From Lachnospiraceae bacterium (GTDB lineage Bacteria; Bacillota; Clostridia; Lachnospirales; Lachnospiraceae): a stretch of 64,000 nt of DNA. Position numbers and translations under genes: made by a program. The DNA lies in contig JAJQHQ010000050.1 of assembly GCA_021199655.1 (NCBI GenBank), positions 79,707 to 143,706 of the forward strand, in the 5' to 3' direction. Under the pieces are notes generated by a model. It saw nothing but the letters and a program-made list of their open reading frames with translations. It did no database searches and was not told the origin of the DNA. Of the stretch, positions 33,037-42,496 are shown in pieces (within the stretch, counting starts at the first letter, position 1; each line of letters opens with the position of its first letter).

Positions 33037-33204
33037 TTACAGGAAAAAGTAAAGCACAAGAATTCCAATCAGCGCCGCAGCAAGCAGCACTGCCAGTATG
33101 ATCAGGAAAATCTGCGCGGGCGTAAGGCCATTGCCGCGGTTTTTATCGGAGCGCTCCCAGGAATCCTCCCAGTCGCTTTTCATTTCACGTTCGGTTCGGT
33201 TCAT
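33037..33204 (-). CDS. Small single-helix membrane protein
   Basis: 55 residues. ATG at 33204 is preceded by GGGAGGT at 8-nt spacing. The N-terminal half is charged (MNRTEREMKSDWEDSWERSD), followed by KNRGNGLTPAQ and one strong hydrophobic helix (about 32-55) to the end. I do not recognise the family. The good ribosome binding site, amphipathic/charged start and clean helix support a real gene. It lies between the frameshifted ATPase gene and the citrate synthase leader on the same strand. Confidence 0.65.
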   Translation of the reverse strand: MNRTEREMKSDWEDSWERSDKNRGNGLTPAQIFLIILAVLLAAALIGILVLYFFL

Positions 33205-33224
33205 GTGTCGGTACCTCCCTGGCT

Positions 33225-34906
33225 TTACACTACGGTCTCGCGAATGATTTTACCGTCAAATTGTATTTCGTGTGTGCCGATATGCTTTTTTTTCTCTTTG
33301 TTGAAACAAAAACTGATCAGCCAGCCAACGGGAAGATCATAGCGTTTCAGATATCCGCAGAGCTGCTCTCTCCCGGCCTGTTCATAGCTTTCTCCGTGCC
33401 AGATCTTAGCTTCGATCACATATTGATGTCCCCCGTAGTCCACAACAATATCTGTCCGGGTTTTATCAAATGATTCCGATTCCATGTAATAATTTCCGCT
33501 GCCATTGATAATTGGCTTCAGGAATGTGAGGAAGATCATTCTTGCCTCGTTCTCCAGAAAATCGGAAGTGCGGTCTGCATATATACTCTGGTAGTGGGCA
33601 GCAAAACGTTCGATAATCTTATCCATATCCAATTCGGTGGAGGACTTCAGCTGAAACTTTTCCAGATCCCCTTCCTTATAGATGCGGGAAGTGGTCCGTT
33701 CCTGCAGGAGTTCATCACAGATAATGGTTTCAAAAATACGGTTTGAAATCACTGTTTTTCCTTTCAGGCTTTTAAACCATCCAAACATAGTTCCAAATTT
33801 TACCAGATTGTCGTTCAGATTGAAAGGAATATTTTCCCGACAGACGACAATCCGATATACCAGATCCTTTAATTTTTTATCGTAATCCAGCTTCTTGTTC
33901 AGATCATCGAAGAGTGTGTTCTGCTCATTCAGGATGAGTTTTACCGCTCGCTGGAATCCATCCTGCGACCAGGCAGCTTCCTTTGACTCAAAACCAGGTT
34001 CCCTGCTTACTTTTACGTCAATCAGCCAGCAGAGACGTGACACCAGAAACGGATAGCCGGATGTATACGCGTAAATCTGGTCAGCAAACCATGCCGTATC
34101 GAAGTCAAATCCGTGATCTCTGCGGTATTCTTTTAGCATGGTTTCAATTTCGCCCGTGTGAAAAGACATATCCACATCGAAATCTGCAGTGATATCATAA
34201 GGAGAGCCCGCCATTTTAATCCGCCTTCGGCGAAGGGCGAGCCTGCGTCCTCGATTCGCAGAGCGAATCGGGACATACCAGGGGCTGTTGTACTGATGCT
34301 CCTTATTCGGACGCATCTTAACCTGAATATTTTTGATGTCATATACTCCGGCCAGAACAACGCTCTTAAAAGTGCAGTCATCTCCTTCTGACGCACTGAG
34401 ATATTTTCTTCTGAGCATCTCGAGAAAGCTCAGAAACAGTTCATTATTGGAGATTTCATCTACTTCGTCAATAAAAAGAATGAGTTCACGGTCACTGCCT
34501 GCGCATAATTCGGTAATTCGCTCTCCGAGCCTGATAAGAGATTCCCCGAAACCGTCTTTGTCTGAAGCAATAAAGGGAGCACTCCATGCGTTCAGAAGTT
34601 CTTTCGAAATGGCTGACATGGCAAGCTGTTTTTTTACTTCGGTAATAAACATCTGAGTAAACCAGCGTTCTGATTTTGCGGCATCACCCTGCCCTTCAAA
34701 AGATATTTTTATTACATAATAATCGTTTTTCAGCGCGGCTCTCAATCTGGAAATGGTGGTGGTTTTTCCATACTGTCGGGCTCTGTTGATTGTAAAATAT
34801 TTGTTTTTTCAATCAAGTCTGCTATGATCGTGCGGATGCGGTCAGAGGTATCGACCATATAATGTTTATCCGGAAAACAGATGCCGGTTGTATTAAATTC
34901 CTTCAT
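33225..34906 (-). pseudogene. AAA ATPase with PD-(D/E)XK nuclease domain, frameshifted
   Basis: The gene should start at ATG 34906 (GGAGG upstream; MKEFNTTGICFPDKHYMVD) and reads to the region before Walker A. There a T6 run on the plus strand (34804-34809, A6 in the gene) shifts the frame; one more A would restore KYFTINRARQYGKTTTISRL, with the Walker A motif. The rest is open to 33225 and includes ILFIDEVDEISNNELF (Walker B) and a C-terminal nuclease-like TRTDIVVDYGGHQYVIEAKIW. A second oddity is an in-frame insertion of 28 codons at 34194-34277 made of a palindromic repeat. The gene is inactive unless frameshifting or a sequencing error explains the run. Confidence 0.75.
34194..34277 (-). 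repeat. Palindromic repeat inserted in frame in the ATPase gene
   Basis: 84 bp that expands the conserved NSPW-(D)ITADFDVDMS region with an Arg-rich peptide. On the coding strand it reads TGTCCCGATTCGC...GCGAATCGAGGACG, then CGCCTTCGG-type hairpins. The same architecture is found between genes at 45337-45415. Confidence 0.7.
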
Positions 34907-35032
34907 GATGGCCTCCTTTCCTGAAAAATCCCTTGCGTGCTTTTCATTGTATCATATACGAATTCTTTTTAATAGCCTGAATTGAAAAATAATCGTATCT
35001 GCTCTGAAAGAAATATTTTAAGGAGAGACGCA

Positions 35033-35059
35033 ATGGTTTGCTTTCACAGGGCTTCTTAA
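35033..35059 (+). other. Possible 8-codon leader ORF
   Basis: ATG 35033 follows AAGGAGAG at ideal spacing and encodes MVCFHRAS before TAA, about 110 bp upstream of the ABC ATPase start. A short leader ORF before a MacB-type transporter could couple translation to drug sensing. It may equally be chance. Confidence 0.3.
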
Positions 35060-35167
35060 ATTTTCATAAAATGATTGCATGTCGTTCCTGATATCATTAA
35101 AATGAAAGAAACAGTTTTGAACTGCGGCCTGCTGTTCAAAACAGGTATGAAAGGAATCGGATTTCTC

Positions 35168-35872
35168 ATGGACGCGTATGTAAAGCTGGAGCATGTGACG
35201 AAGATTTACCGCATGGGCGAGGTCGAGATCCATGCGGTGGACGGGATCGATTTTGAGATAGAAAAAGGCGAATTTGTCGTGATCGTCGGGCCGAGCGGCG
35301 CCGGGAAGACGACAGTTTTAAATATCCTGGGCGGCGTGGATTCAGCGAGCAGCGGGCGCGTTCTGGTGGACGGGAATGATATCGCGAAATACAACCAGCG
35401 AAAGCTGACGGCTTATCGGAGGAATGACATTGGCTTTGTTTTTCAGTTTTATAATCTGGTGCAGAACCTGACCGCGCTGGAGAATGTAGAGCTGGCGAAT
35501 CAGATCTGCCGCCATCCGCTGAATGCGGAGACGGTGCTGAAAGAGGTCGGTCTGGAGCTGCGGATGAAGAATTTTCCGGCGCAGCTTTCCGGCGGGGAGC
35601 AGCAGCGCGTGTCGATCGCTCGGGCGCTGGCGAAGAATCCAAAGCTTCTGCTCTGTGACGAACCGACCGGTGCGCTGGATTACCAGACCGGCAAGTCGAT
35701 TTTGAAGCTTTTGCAGGATATGTGCCGGGAGCGGGGGATGACGGTGATCGTGATCACACACAATTCGGCGATCGCACCGATGGCGGACCGCGTGATCCGG
35801 ATCAAGAACGGACAGGTGGCTGACCTGTATATGAATGAGACGCCGATGTCGGTGGAAAAGATTGAGTGGTAG
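35168..35872 (+). CDS. MacB/LolD-type ABC transporter ATP-binding protein
   Basis: 234 residues from ATG 35168, with AAAGGAATCGG upstream; the frame is open from 35075 but only the part from [17 protein letters not shown] is conserved. Walker A is [18 protein letters not shown] (about 38-55), the Q-loop is [14 protein letters not shown], the signature is [19 protein letters not shown] (about 139-157) and Walker B is [13 protein letters not shown]. Such ATPases pair with FtsX-type permeases, here the overlapping downstream giant gene, and typically drive mechanotransmission to extracytoplasmic proteins, lipid or peptide export, rather than classic import. Confidence 0.93.
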   Translation: MDAYVKLEHVTKIYRMGEVEIHAVDGIDFEIEKGEFVVIVGPSGAGKTTVLNILGGVDSASSGRVLVDGNDIAKYNQRKLTAYRRNDIGFVFQFYNLVQNLTALENVELANQICRHPLNAETVLKEVGLELRMKNFPAQLSGGEQQRVSIARALAKNPKLLLCDEPTGALDYQTGKSILKLLQDMCRERGMTVIVITHNSAIAPMADRVIRIKNGQVADLYMNETPMSVEKIEW

Positions 35873-35883
35873 TAACGATTAAT

Positions 35884-38800
35884 ATGAAAAAACGTGCGTT
35901 GAAAAAAGACTTCCGTATGGAAGTAAAAAAATCGATGAACCGCTTTCTGTCCATTTTTCTGATCGTGGCATTGGGCGTGTCTTTTTTCTCCGGGCTTCAG
36001 TCTGCGGCGCCGGATATGCGCGCTACGGAAGACGCTTATTATGACGATTCCAATCTGATGGATATCCGTGTGGTCAGTACGATGGGGCTGACGGACGACG
36101 ATGTCAGCGCGATTGCGGATGTGGAAGGCGTGGCGCTGGTCGAAGGCGGCTATATGGAAGACGTTTACGTGGGGGACGATGAATCACGGTCGGTACTTCA
36201 CGTAGAGGCTCTTCTGGAGACGATGAATCAGGTCGCTCTGATGGAAGGCTCTCTTCCGGAGAATGCGGGTGAATGCTACCTGGATCAGGCTTTTGCGGAT
36301 ACGTACGGCTATGAGGTCGGTGATGTACTGGAGATCACGGTGGAGGATGAGGACGACAGTGCTCTGATACACAGGAAGCTTACGGTTACCGGTATCGGCT
36401 ACAGCTCCAGCTATATCGCGCTGGACCGCGGGAGCACGACGCTTGGGACGGGTGAAGTCACTGGCTTTGTTTACGTGACTGCAGAGGAGTTTGATTCGGA
36501 AGTCTACAGTGTCGTGTACGTGCAGGTGGAGGGCGCGAAGGAAGAGATGGCCTACACGGACGCATACGATGATCTGGTGGATACGGTTCTGGAGCGGATT
36601 GAGGATATTGAGGATGTGCGGTGCGAGGTCCGTTATGTGGAAGTGACCGAAGAGGCCGAATCCGAGATTGAGGAGGCAAAGCAGGAAGTAGAGGACGGCA
36701 AAGCAGAGCTGGCGGACGCGAAGGTGGAGCTTGAGGATGCCAAAGCCGAGGCCGAGTCGGAGCTGGCCGAGGCGGAATCCGAGCTTCTGGATGCGGAGGA
36801 ACAGCTGGCGGACGGCAAAGCGGAGCTGGAAGACTCAAAAGAGACCGTAGCGGAGGCTGAGTCGGAGCTGGCGGACGGCGAATCCGAGCTTGCTGAAAAT
36901 GAGGAGACGATTGCGGAGGCGCGAAGCCAGATAAAGGATGCATTTGCAACGCTGAAATCCGGCGAGGTGGATTATAAAAACGGACTGGCCGAGTATGAGA
37001 GCGAGTCGGAGGAAGCGACGGCGCAGCTGGAGTCGGCGCAGGAAGAGATCGATTCCGGTTGGGAACAGATCGCTTCCGGATGGGAGCAGTACAACGCCGG
37101 TCTGGCAGAGGTCACGTCTGGTGAGACACAGATCGCAGAAGCGGAATCTGAACTCGCCGCCGGACAGACCGCGTACGAGCAGGGCGTGAAGGAGCTGGCC
37201 GCGAGCCGGAGCGCCTATGAGACGTCAGAGTCTGAGCTGGCAGCCGGCAGGACGGCTCTTGAGGAGGCAAAAGAGGAGCTTTCGGCACAGCAGAGCACGT
37301 ACGACGCAGGACGCAGTGAACTGGATGCGGCGTGGGAGACTTACAACACGGGAGCGGCGGAACTGGCAACCTCGCAAAGCGCCTATGATACAGCAGCCGC
37401 GCAGGTGGAAACTCTGCGTACGAGCTATAATACGGCCGCGGCGGCGGTGACGAGCGCGCAAAGAGCCTATGATACGGCGACTGCACAGGTGTCGGCTCTG
37501 ACATCCGAAATCGCGGCGCTGAACAGTGAGATCGCGGCACTGAAAGAGCAGATCGCAGCAGCCGGGGATACTTCTTCAGGCGATGGAAAGGACACATCCG
37601 CGGGATTCGGGAGCACTTCAGCAGGCGGAACGGATGCTGCGGCGCTGGAAGCGCAGCTGGCAGAAAAACAGGCGACTTTGGAACAAAAGCAGAGTGCGCT
37701 GGCCACGGCAAACGCTCAGGTGGCTTCCCTGCCGCAGACGATCGCGGAGGCACAGGCGACCGCGTCCGCGCTGCAAAGTCAGCTGACGACTGCCGAAAGC
37801 ACGCTCGCCGCGCAAAAGACAGCACTGGATACCGCATCCGCGACTTTGGCGGCGACGAAGGAGCAGCTGGACGCGCAGGAAACACAGATGGCAGCGGCGA
37901 AAGCGGCACTGGATACCGCTGCAGCGCAGATTGCGGAACAGGAAACGACCCTGACAGCTGGAGAAACACAGCTTGCGGCTGCGAAAACGCAGCTGGAAGA
38001 GGGGCAGGCGACGCTGGATACGACCGCGGCTCAGTTATCATCCGGGCAGACGGAGCTGGCAGCGAAAAAACAGGAGCTTGCGGAAGCGAAAGAGACACTT
38101 GCTGCCACAAAGACGCAGCTTGAGGAGTCGGAAGAGTCTCTTGCGGAAGCACAGTCGGAAGTAGACGATGGTTATACCGCCCTTGAGGATGCGCGCGTGC
38201 AGCTTTCCGAGGCACGGGTCGAGCTGGACGACGGCTGGGAGGAGTATTATTCTTCCTTATATGAATATAAATACGGAGTCAAACAGCTTTCCGAGGGACG
38301 GCAGGAGATAGAAGACGCACGGGCTGAACTGATTGATGCGCAGGAGCAGATCGCGGATGCGGAATCCGAGATCGCGGAAAATGAGCAGACGATCGCGGAC
38401 GGCTGGGCAGATTATGAGGAAGGAAAAGCCGAGGCGGAGCAGGAAATCGCGGACGCGGAGCAGGAGATCGCCGACGCAGAACAGGAAATCGCGGAGGCGG
38501 AGCAGGAAATTGCCGATGCAGAAGAAGAACTCTCCGAACTCAGCTATCCGAACTGGTATGTGTATGACCGCAGCTGCCTTCCGGAAAACACCGAATACGG
38601 TGAAAACGCAGATCGTATGACAAACATCGCGCAGGTGTTCCCGGTGATCTTTTTCCTTGTAGCGGCGCTGATCAGTCTGACCACCATGACCCGCATGGTC
38701 GAGGAGGAGCGCACCCAGATCGGTACCTTAAAAGCGCTCGGCTACGGGAAATGGGATATTGCCAAAAAATATCTGAAATACGCATTCTGGGCGACCCTGT

Positions 38801-40290
38801 GCGGAAGCGTGTTCGGCATATTATTCGGAGAAAAGGTCTTTCCGTGGGTGATCATCAAGGCTTACCAGATCCTGTACGTGTACCAGCCGAATATCCTGCT
38901 GCCGTACAACTGGGAGTATGGTCTGGCCGCTTCCGGCATTGCGCTGGTATGTACAGTCGGTGCTGCACTTGCTTCGTGCTATCGCGCGCTCGGCACCGCT
39001 CCGGCGCAGCTGATGCGACCGCCCACACCGAAAGAGGGAAAACGTGTTTTCCTGGAACATATTCCATTTATATGGAAGCATCTCAACTTCAACTGGAAAT
39101 CGACGGTGCGGAACCTCATGCGCTACAAAAGACGTATGCTGATGACCATTCTCGGCATCGGCGGCTGCATGGGTCTGCTGCTGGTGGGCTACGGCCTGCG
39201 GGATTCTATCGGGGATGTTGGCGTACTGCAGTTCAGTGAGCTTCAGACCTACGACGCGATGCTTGTCTATGATGCGGAGGCCAAAGAGACCGATCTGGAG
39301 GAACTGTACGGGGAAGTGGCGTCTGAGAAAGCAATCACGTCCTCGAAGCGTTTTTACATGCAGAGTGTGGACATTGCCCAGCAGGATGCGGACGGTACCG
39401 GGAAACAGTGGTCAATTTATCTCTATGTGCCGGAGGATCTGGACGAGATCGGGGCATATCTGACCTTCCGCAGCCGGACAGAAGATGAGACTTATGAGCT
39501 GACGGACGAGGGCGCGATCATCACGGAAAAGATTGCGCAGGAATTTGCCCTTACCGCCGGGGATACGCTGATGGTCAGCACGGACGGCGGCGGAACGGCT
39601 GAAATCCCGATCGCGGCTGTCTGCGAGAACTATCTTTATAATTATATCTATCTGACGCCGATGCTTTACGAGGAAACGTTCGGTGAGGAGCCGGAGTACA
39701 ACAGTATTTTCTTCTGTGTAACGGATGAAACGGCCAATGCGGACAACGACGATATGGGCAAGTCTGGCAGTGATGCCGCTCCGGCAACGCTCGAAGAGAT
39801 CGGCAGCGCGCTCCTGACCTGCGACGCGTCATTAAGCATTACCTACGTATCCTCCCTGCAGGAGACGATAGAAACGATGCTGAGCGCACTGGATCTGGTC
39901 ATCATCGTGCTGATCGTATCGGCAGGGCTGCTGGCATTTGTCGTACAGTACAACCTGAACAACATCAGCATCAATGAGCGCCGTCGGGAGCTGGCGACCC
40001 TGAAAGTGCTGGGCTTCTTTGATGGAGAAGTGTCCGCCTACATATTCAGGGAAAATGTCGTCACTACCATCATAGGCGCCGCCGCCGGCTGCCTGATCGG
40101 CAAGGGACTTCATTCTTTCGTCATTACCACAGTGGAAGTCGACACCTGCATGTTCGGACGCTCCATCTATCCGATGAGCTTCCTCTACAGTGCGCTGTTT
40201 ACAGTCGCGTTTTCGGTCATCGTGAATATCGCGATGCATTTTAAGCTGAAGAAGATTGATATGGTAGAGTCGCTCAAGAGTGTGGAGTAG
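35884..40290 (+). CDS. FtsX-family ABC permease with giant coiled-coil domain
   Basis: 1,468 residues from ATG 35884; a GTG at 35866 overlaps the ATPase stop and would add six residues. The first helix (about 17-40) is followed by a periplasm-like MacB domain, then an extracytoplasmic coiled coil of about 640 residues (about 242-885), built of Glu/Ala/Gln-rich heptads such as AEAESELADGESELAENEE and interrupted by a Gly/Ser-rich patch. FtsX domains with membrane helices follow at about 918-1040 (TMTRMVEEERTQIGTLKALGYGKWDIAKKY) and 1090-1120, then 1340-1465 (LATLKVLGFFDGEVSAYIFRE). The layout is that of Firmicutes MacB-like transporters, with an unusually long coil that could span the cell wall. 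Substrate unknown. Confidence 0.88.
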   Translation: MKKRALKKDFRMEVKKSMNRFLSIFLIVALGVSFFSGLQSAAPDMRATEDAYYDDSNLMDIRVVSTMGLTDDDVSAIADVEGVALVEGGYMEDVYVGDDESRSVLHVEALLETMNQVALMEGSLPENAGECYLDQAFADTYGYEVGDVLEITVEDEDDSALIHRKLTVTGIGYSSSYIALDRGSTTLGTGEVTGFVYVTAEEFDSEVYSVVYVQVEGAKEEMAYTDAYDDLVDTVLERIEDIEDVRCEVRYVEVTEEAESEIEEAKQEVEDGKAELADAKVELEDAKAEAESELAEAESELLDAEEQLADGKAELEDSKETVAEAESELADGESELAENEETIAEARSQIKDAFATLKSGEVDYKNGLAEYESESEEATAQLESAQEEIDSGWEQIASGWEQYNAGLAEVTSGETQIAEAESELAAGQTAYEQGVKELAASRSAYETSESELAAGRTALEEAKEELSAQQSTYDAGRSELDAAWETYNTGAAELATSQSAYDTAAAQVETLRTSYNTAAAAVTSAQRAYDTATAQVSALTSEIAALNSEIAALKEQIAAAGDTSSGDGKDTSAGFGSTSAGGTDAAALEAQLAEKQATLEQKQSALATANAQVASLPQTIAEAQATASALQSQLTTAESTLAAQKTALDTASATLAATKEQLDAQETQMAAAKAALDTAAAQIAEQETTLTAGETQLAAAKTQLEEGQATLDTTAAQLSSGQTELAAKKQELAEAKETLAATKTQLEESEESLAEAQSEVDDGYTALEDARVQLSEARVELDDGWEEYYSSLYEYKYGVKQLSEGRQEIEDARAELIDAQEQIADAESEIAENEQTIADGWADYEEGKAEAEQEIADAEQEIADAEQEIAEAEQEIADAEEELSELSYPNWYVYDRSCLPENTEYGENADRMTNIAQVFPVIFFLVAALISLTTMTRMVEEERTQIGTLKALGYGKWDIAKKYLKYAFWATLCGSVFGILFGEKVFPWVIIKAYQILYVYQPNILLPYNWEYGLAASGIALVCTVGAALASCYRALGTAPAQLMRPPTPKEGKRVFLEHIPFIWKHLNFNWKSTVRNLMRYKRRMLMTILGIGGCMGLLLVGYGLRDSIGDVGVLQFSELQTYDAMLVYDAEAKETDLEELYGEVASEKAITSSKRFYMQSVDIAQQDADGTGKQWSIYLYVPEDLDEIGAYLTFRSRTEDETYELTDEGAIITEKIAQEFALTAGDTLMVSTDGGGTAEIPIAAVCENYLYNYIYLTPMLYEETFGEEPEYNSIFFCVTDETANADNDDMGKSGSDAAPATLEEIGSALLTCDASLSITYVSSLQETIETMLSALDLVIIVLIVSAGLLAFVVQYNLNNISINERRRELATLKVLGFFDGEVSAYIFRENVVTTIIGAAAGCLIGKGLHSFVITTVEVDTCMFGRSIYPMSFLYSALFTVAFSVIVNIAMHFKLKKIDMVESLKSVE

Positions 40291-40304
40291 GTTCTAATAT
40301 GTAC

Positions 40305-40444
40305 GCCCATCTGCGGGGCACCTGCAGACACGCTCTCGCTTAGAAAACGACGCAGCGGTACTAAGCGCAGTCTGCGCCTGACGGCTTGACTTTGCTAAGG
40401 ACCGGCGTCGTTTTAATAGTCTGCAGGTACTCCCGCAGATGGGC
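40305..40444. repeat. Foldback element 1
   Basis: Outer arms GCCCATCTGCGGGGCACCTG and complement (40305-40329, 40419-40444), middle AAAACGACGC/GCGTCGTTTT (about 40344-40353, 40405-40414), and a shorter inner stem. Non-coding; MITE-like or structured RNA. Confidence 0.7.
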
Positions 40445-40570
40445 TACAGGTAGATTTCATTAACGAAAGCAAAGAATACCAGGACTGTACGCAACATTTC
40501 ACATGCAAAAGCAAATATCTTTGGTGAACTGAAAGGAGTTCTGAACTTATTATATGCCGAATAGTACGTA

Positions 40571-40737
40571 GCCTCAGGCATCCACAAGCAGACGGTAGGC
40601 AGATTTTTGCAGGGTTTTCGAGCATAGCTTCCCTTGCTTCGCCATTGTTTGAGCGAAGCGAGTTCCAGCGAAGCAAGGGATAATAAGCGGCGCAAGAAAA
40701 CCGCAAAAATCAACGTGGCTGCGGTGGATGCCGAGGC
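40571..40737. repeat. Foldback element 2
   Basis: Outer arms GCCTCAGGCATCCAC (40571-40585) and GTGGATGCCGAGGC (40724-40737), further pairing GGTTTTC/GAAAACC, and a central TTGCTTCGC/GCGAAGCAA stem. Open frames across it are products of the palindrome, not genes. Confidence 0.7.
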
Positions 40738-40858
40738 AAGGCATTAGGCAGGCAATTGTAAAAGTTTGAAATTCGGAAAGATTTAACTGGACGCATACCA
40801 GAAAAATGTGTATGATAGGTTTTAGGTATTATTTAAGCAGAGAGGAGGATTTTACGAA

Positions 40859-41551
40859 ATGCTTGAGGAACTGAAGAAACAGGTCTATGAAGCGAATATG
40901 GAGCTGCCGAAGCGCAATCTGGTGACGTACACATGGGGAAATGTGAGCGGACTGGACCGGGAGACGGGGTATTTCGTGATTAAGCCGAGCGGCGTGGATT
41001 ATGAGAAGCTGACGCCGGATGATATGGTTGTGATGGATCTGAACTGCAATAAGATCGAGGGCCGCTATAAGCCATCCTCAGACACGGCGACGCATGCGGA
41101 GCTGTATAAGGCGTTTCCGGAGCTGGGAGGTGTTGCTCATACGCATTCGCCGTGGGCGACCTCATGGGCGCAGGCAGGACGGGATATTCCCTGCTACGGG
41201 ACGACGCATGCGGATTATATGTATGGTCCGATCCCGTGCGCGAGAAGCCTGACACCGGAGGAGATCAACGGAGAATATGAGAAAAATACCGGTCTGGTGA
41301 TCATCGAGACCTTTAAGACAAGAGGCATCAATCCGGTCTATGTGCCGGCGGTGCTCTGCTCGAACCATGGTCCGTTCACCTGGGGCAAGGATGCTGCGGA
41401 AGCAGTACATAACGCAGTGGTGCTGGAAGAGGTGGCAAAGATGGCCTGCCGCACCGAGCTGATCAACCCGCGGGTGACGCCCGCTCCGGACTCCATCAAG
41501 GAGAAACATTTCATGAGAAAGCACGGCGCGAATGCGTACTACGGGCAGTGA
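40859..41551 (+). CDS. araD: L-ribulose-5-phosphate 4-epimerase
   Basis: 230 residues. The start is ATG 40859 after GAGGAGG. Class II aldolase/epimerase fold: [22 protein letters not shown] (about 23-44, phosphate binding), [14 protein letters not shown], the zinc-binding [17 protein letters not shown] (about 91-107; His-x-His), and [10 protein letters not shown]. The C-terminal NAYYGQ is typical of the AraD/UlaF group. It converts L-ribulose 5-phosphate to D-xylulose 5-phosphate, feeding directly into the transketolase encoded next. The UlaF/SgaE paralogue (ascorbate pathway) cannot be excluded, but the neighbour supports pentose use. Confidence 0.9.
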   Translation: MLEELKKQVYEANMELPKRNLVTYTWGNVSGLDRETGYFVIKPSGVDYEKLTPDDMVVMDLNCNKIEGRYKPSSDTATHAELYKAFPELGGVAHTHSPWATSWAQAGRDIPCYGTTHADYMYGPIPCARSLTPEEINGEYEKNTGLVIIETFKTRGINPVYVPAVLCSNHGPFTWGKDAAEAVHNAVVLEEVAKMACRTELINPRVTPAPDSIKEKHFMRKHGANAYYGQ

Positions 41552-41656
41552 AATTTTTTCGGTATAGAACCGGCTGATGCAGCGGGCAGATGAGAGAAAG
41601 CTCCACCTGTCTGCGATAAAGCTGGGAAAATGTATAGAAAAGAAAGGGATACAGTG

Positions 41657-42496
41657 ATGACTATTCTTGAGCTTCAAAAAATGGCGAACGAAGTTCGCAA
41701 GGGCATTGTGACAGCTGTGCACAGTGCGAAGGCAGGGCATCCGGGCGGATCGCTCTCCGCAGCGGATGTATTTACGTATCTGTATTTTCAGGAGATGAAC
41801 ATCGATCCGACGAATCCGAAGGATCCGGACCGCGATCGTTTCGTCCTTTCCAAGGGGCACAACGCACCGGGATATTATTCCGCAATGGCTCACCGCGGCT
41901 ATTTTCCGGTAGAGGATCTGGTGACGCTGCGTCATACCGGATCTCATCTGCAGGGGCATCCGTGCATGCAGCATATTGCCGGTATTGATATGTCCTCCGG
42001 TTCTCTTGGCCAGGGCATTTCCGCGGCAGTCGGCATGGCGCTCGCCGGAAAGATGGATCAGAAGTCTTATCGTGTCTATACACTGCTCGGCGACGGCGAG
42101 ATCCAGGAAGGTCAGGTCTGGGAAGCAGCGATGTTTGCCGGACACCGCAAGCTGGACAATCTCTGCGTGATCGTGGACAACAATGGCCTGCAGATCGACG
42201 GCAGGATTGAGGACGTCTGCTCCCCGTATCCGATCGACAAGAAGTTTGAAGCGTTTAATTTCCATGTGATCAACGTGGCGGACGGCAATGACATGCAGCA
42301 GCTCGCGGACGCGTTTGCGGAGGCGAGAACGGTTAAGGGCATGCCGACTGCTATCATTATGAAGACTGTCAAAGGTAAGGGTGTTTCCTTCATGGAAGGA
42401 CAGGCCGGATGGCATGGCAAAGCGCCGAACGATGAAGAATATGCGATCGCGATGGCAGATCTGGAGAAAGTGGGGGAAGCATTATGTCAGAAGTAA
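41657..42496 (+). CDS. Transketolase, N-terminal subunit
   Basis: 279 residues from ATG 41657, after AAAGAAAGGG; the frame is open from 41630. It contains AKAGHPGGSLSAADVFTYLY (about 24-43), FVLSKGHNAPGYYS, and the thiamine-diphosphate motif GDGEIQEGQVWEAA (about 143-156) with downstream NNGLQIDG. Split transketolases of two polypeptides are common in Clostridia. With the C-terminal subunit, which overlaps by 13 bp, it transfers two-carbon units between pentose and hexose phosphates. Confidence 0.93.
   Translation: MTILELQKMANEVRKGIVTAVHSAKAGHPGGSLSAADVFTYLYFQEMNIDPTNPKDPDRDRFVLSKGHNAPGYYSAMAHRGYFPVEDLVTLRHTGSHLQGHPCMQHIAGIDMSSGSLGQGISAAVGMALAGKMDQKSYRVYTLLGDGEIQEGQVWEAAMFAGHRKLDNLCVIVDNNGLQIDGRIEDVCSPYPIDKKFEAFNFHVINVADGNDMQQLADAFAEARTVKGMPTAIIMKTVKGKGVSFMEGQAGWHGKAPNDEEYAIAMADLEKVGEALCQK

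Larger units (their letters stand above)
40291..40858. other. 568-bp intergenic region with two large foldback elements
   Basis: No gene is supported here. Two imperfect palindromes of about 140 and 167 bp fill most of the space and are listed separately. The last 120 bp, before the epimerase gene, are AT-rich and end in GAGAGGAGG. Confidence 0.7.

Noticed and set aside
35075..35167. Longer N-terminus for the MacB-type ATPase
   Set aside because: The segment before [10 protein letters not shown] overlaps a decayed repeat-like hairpin and is not conserved in the family.
40444..40713. 89-codon minus-strand frame in the foldback region
   Set aside because: Lies within a long imperfect palindrome; composition and position argue for non-coding DNA.
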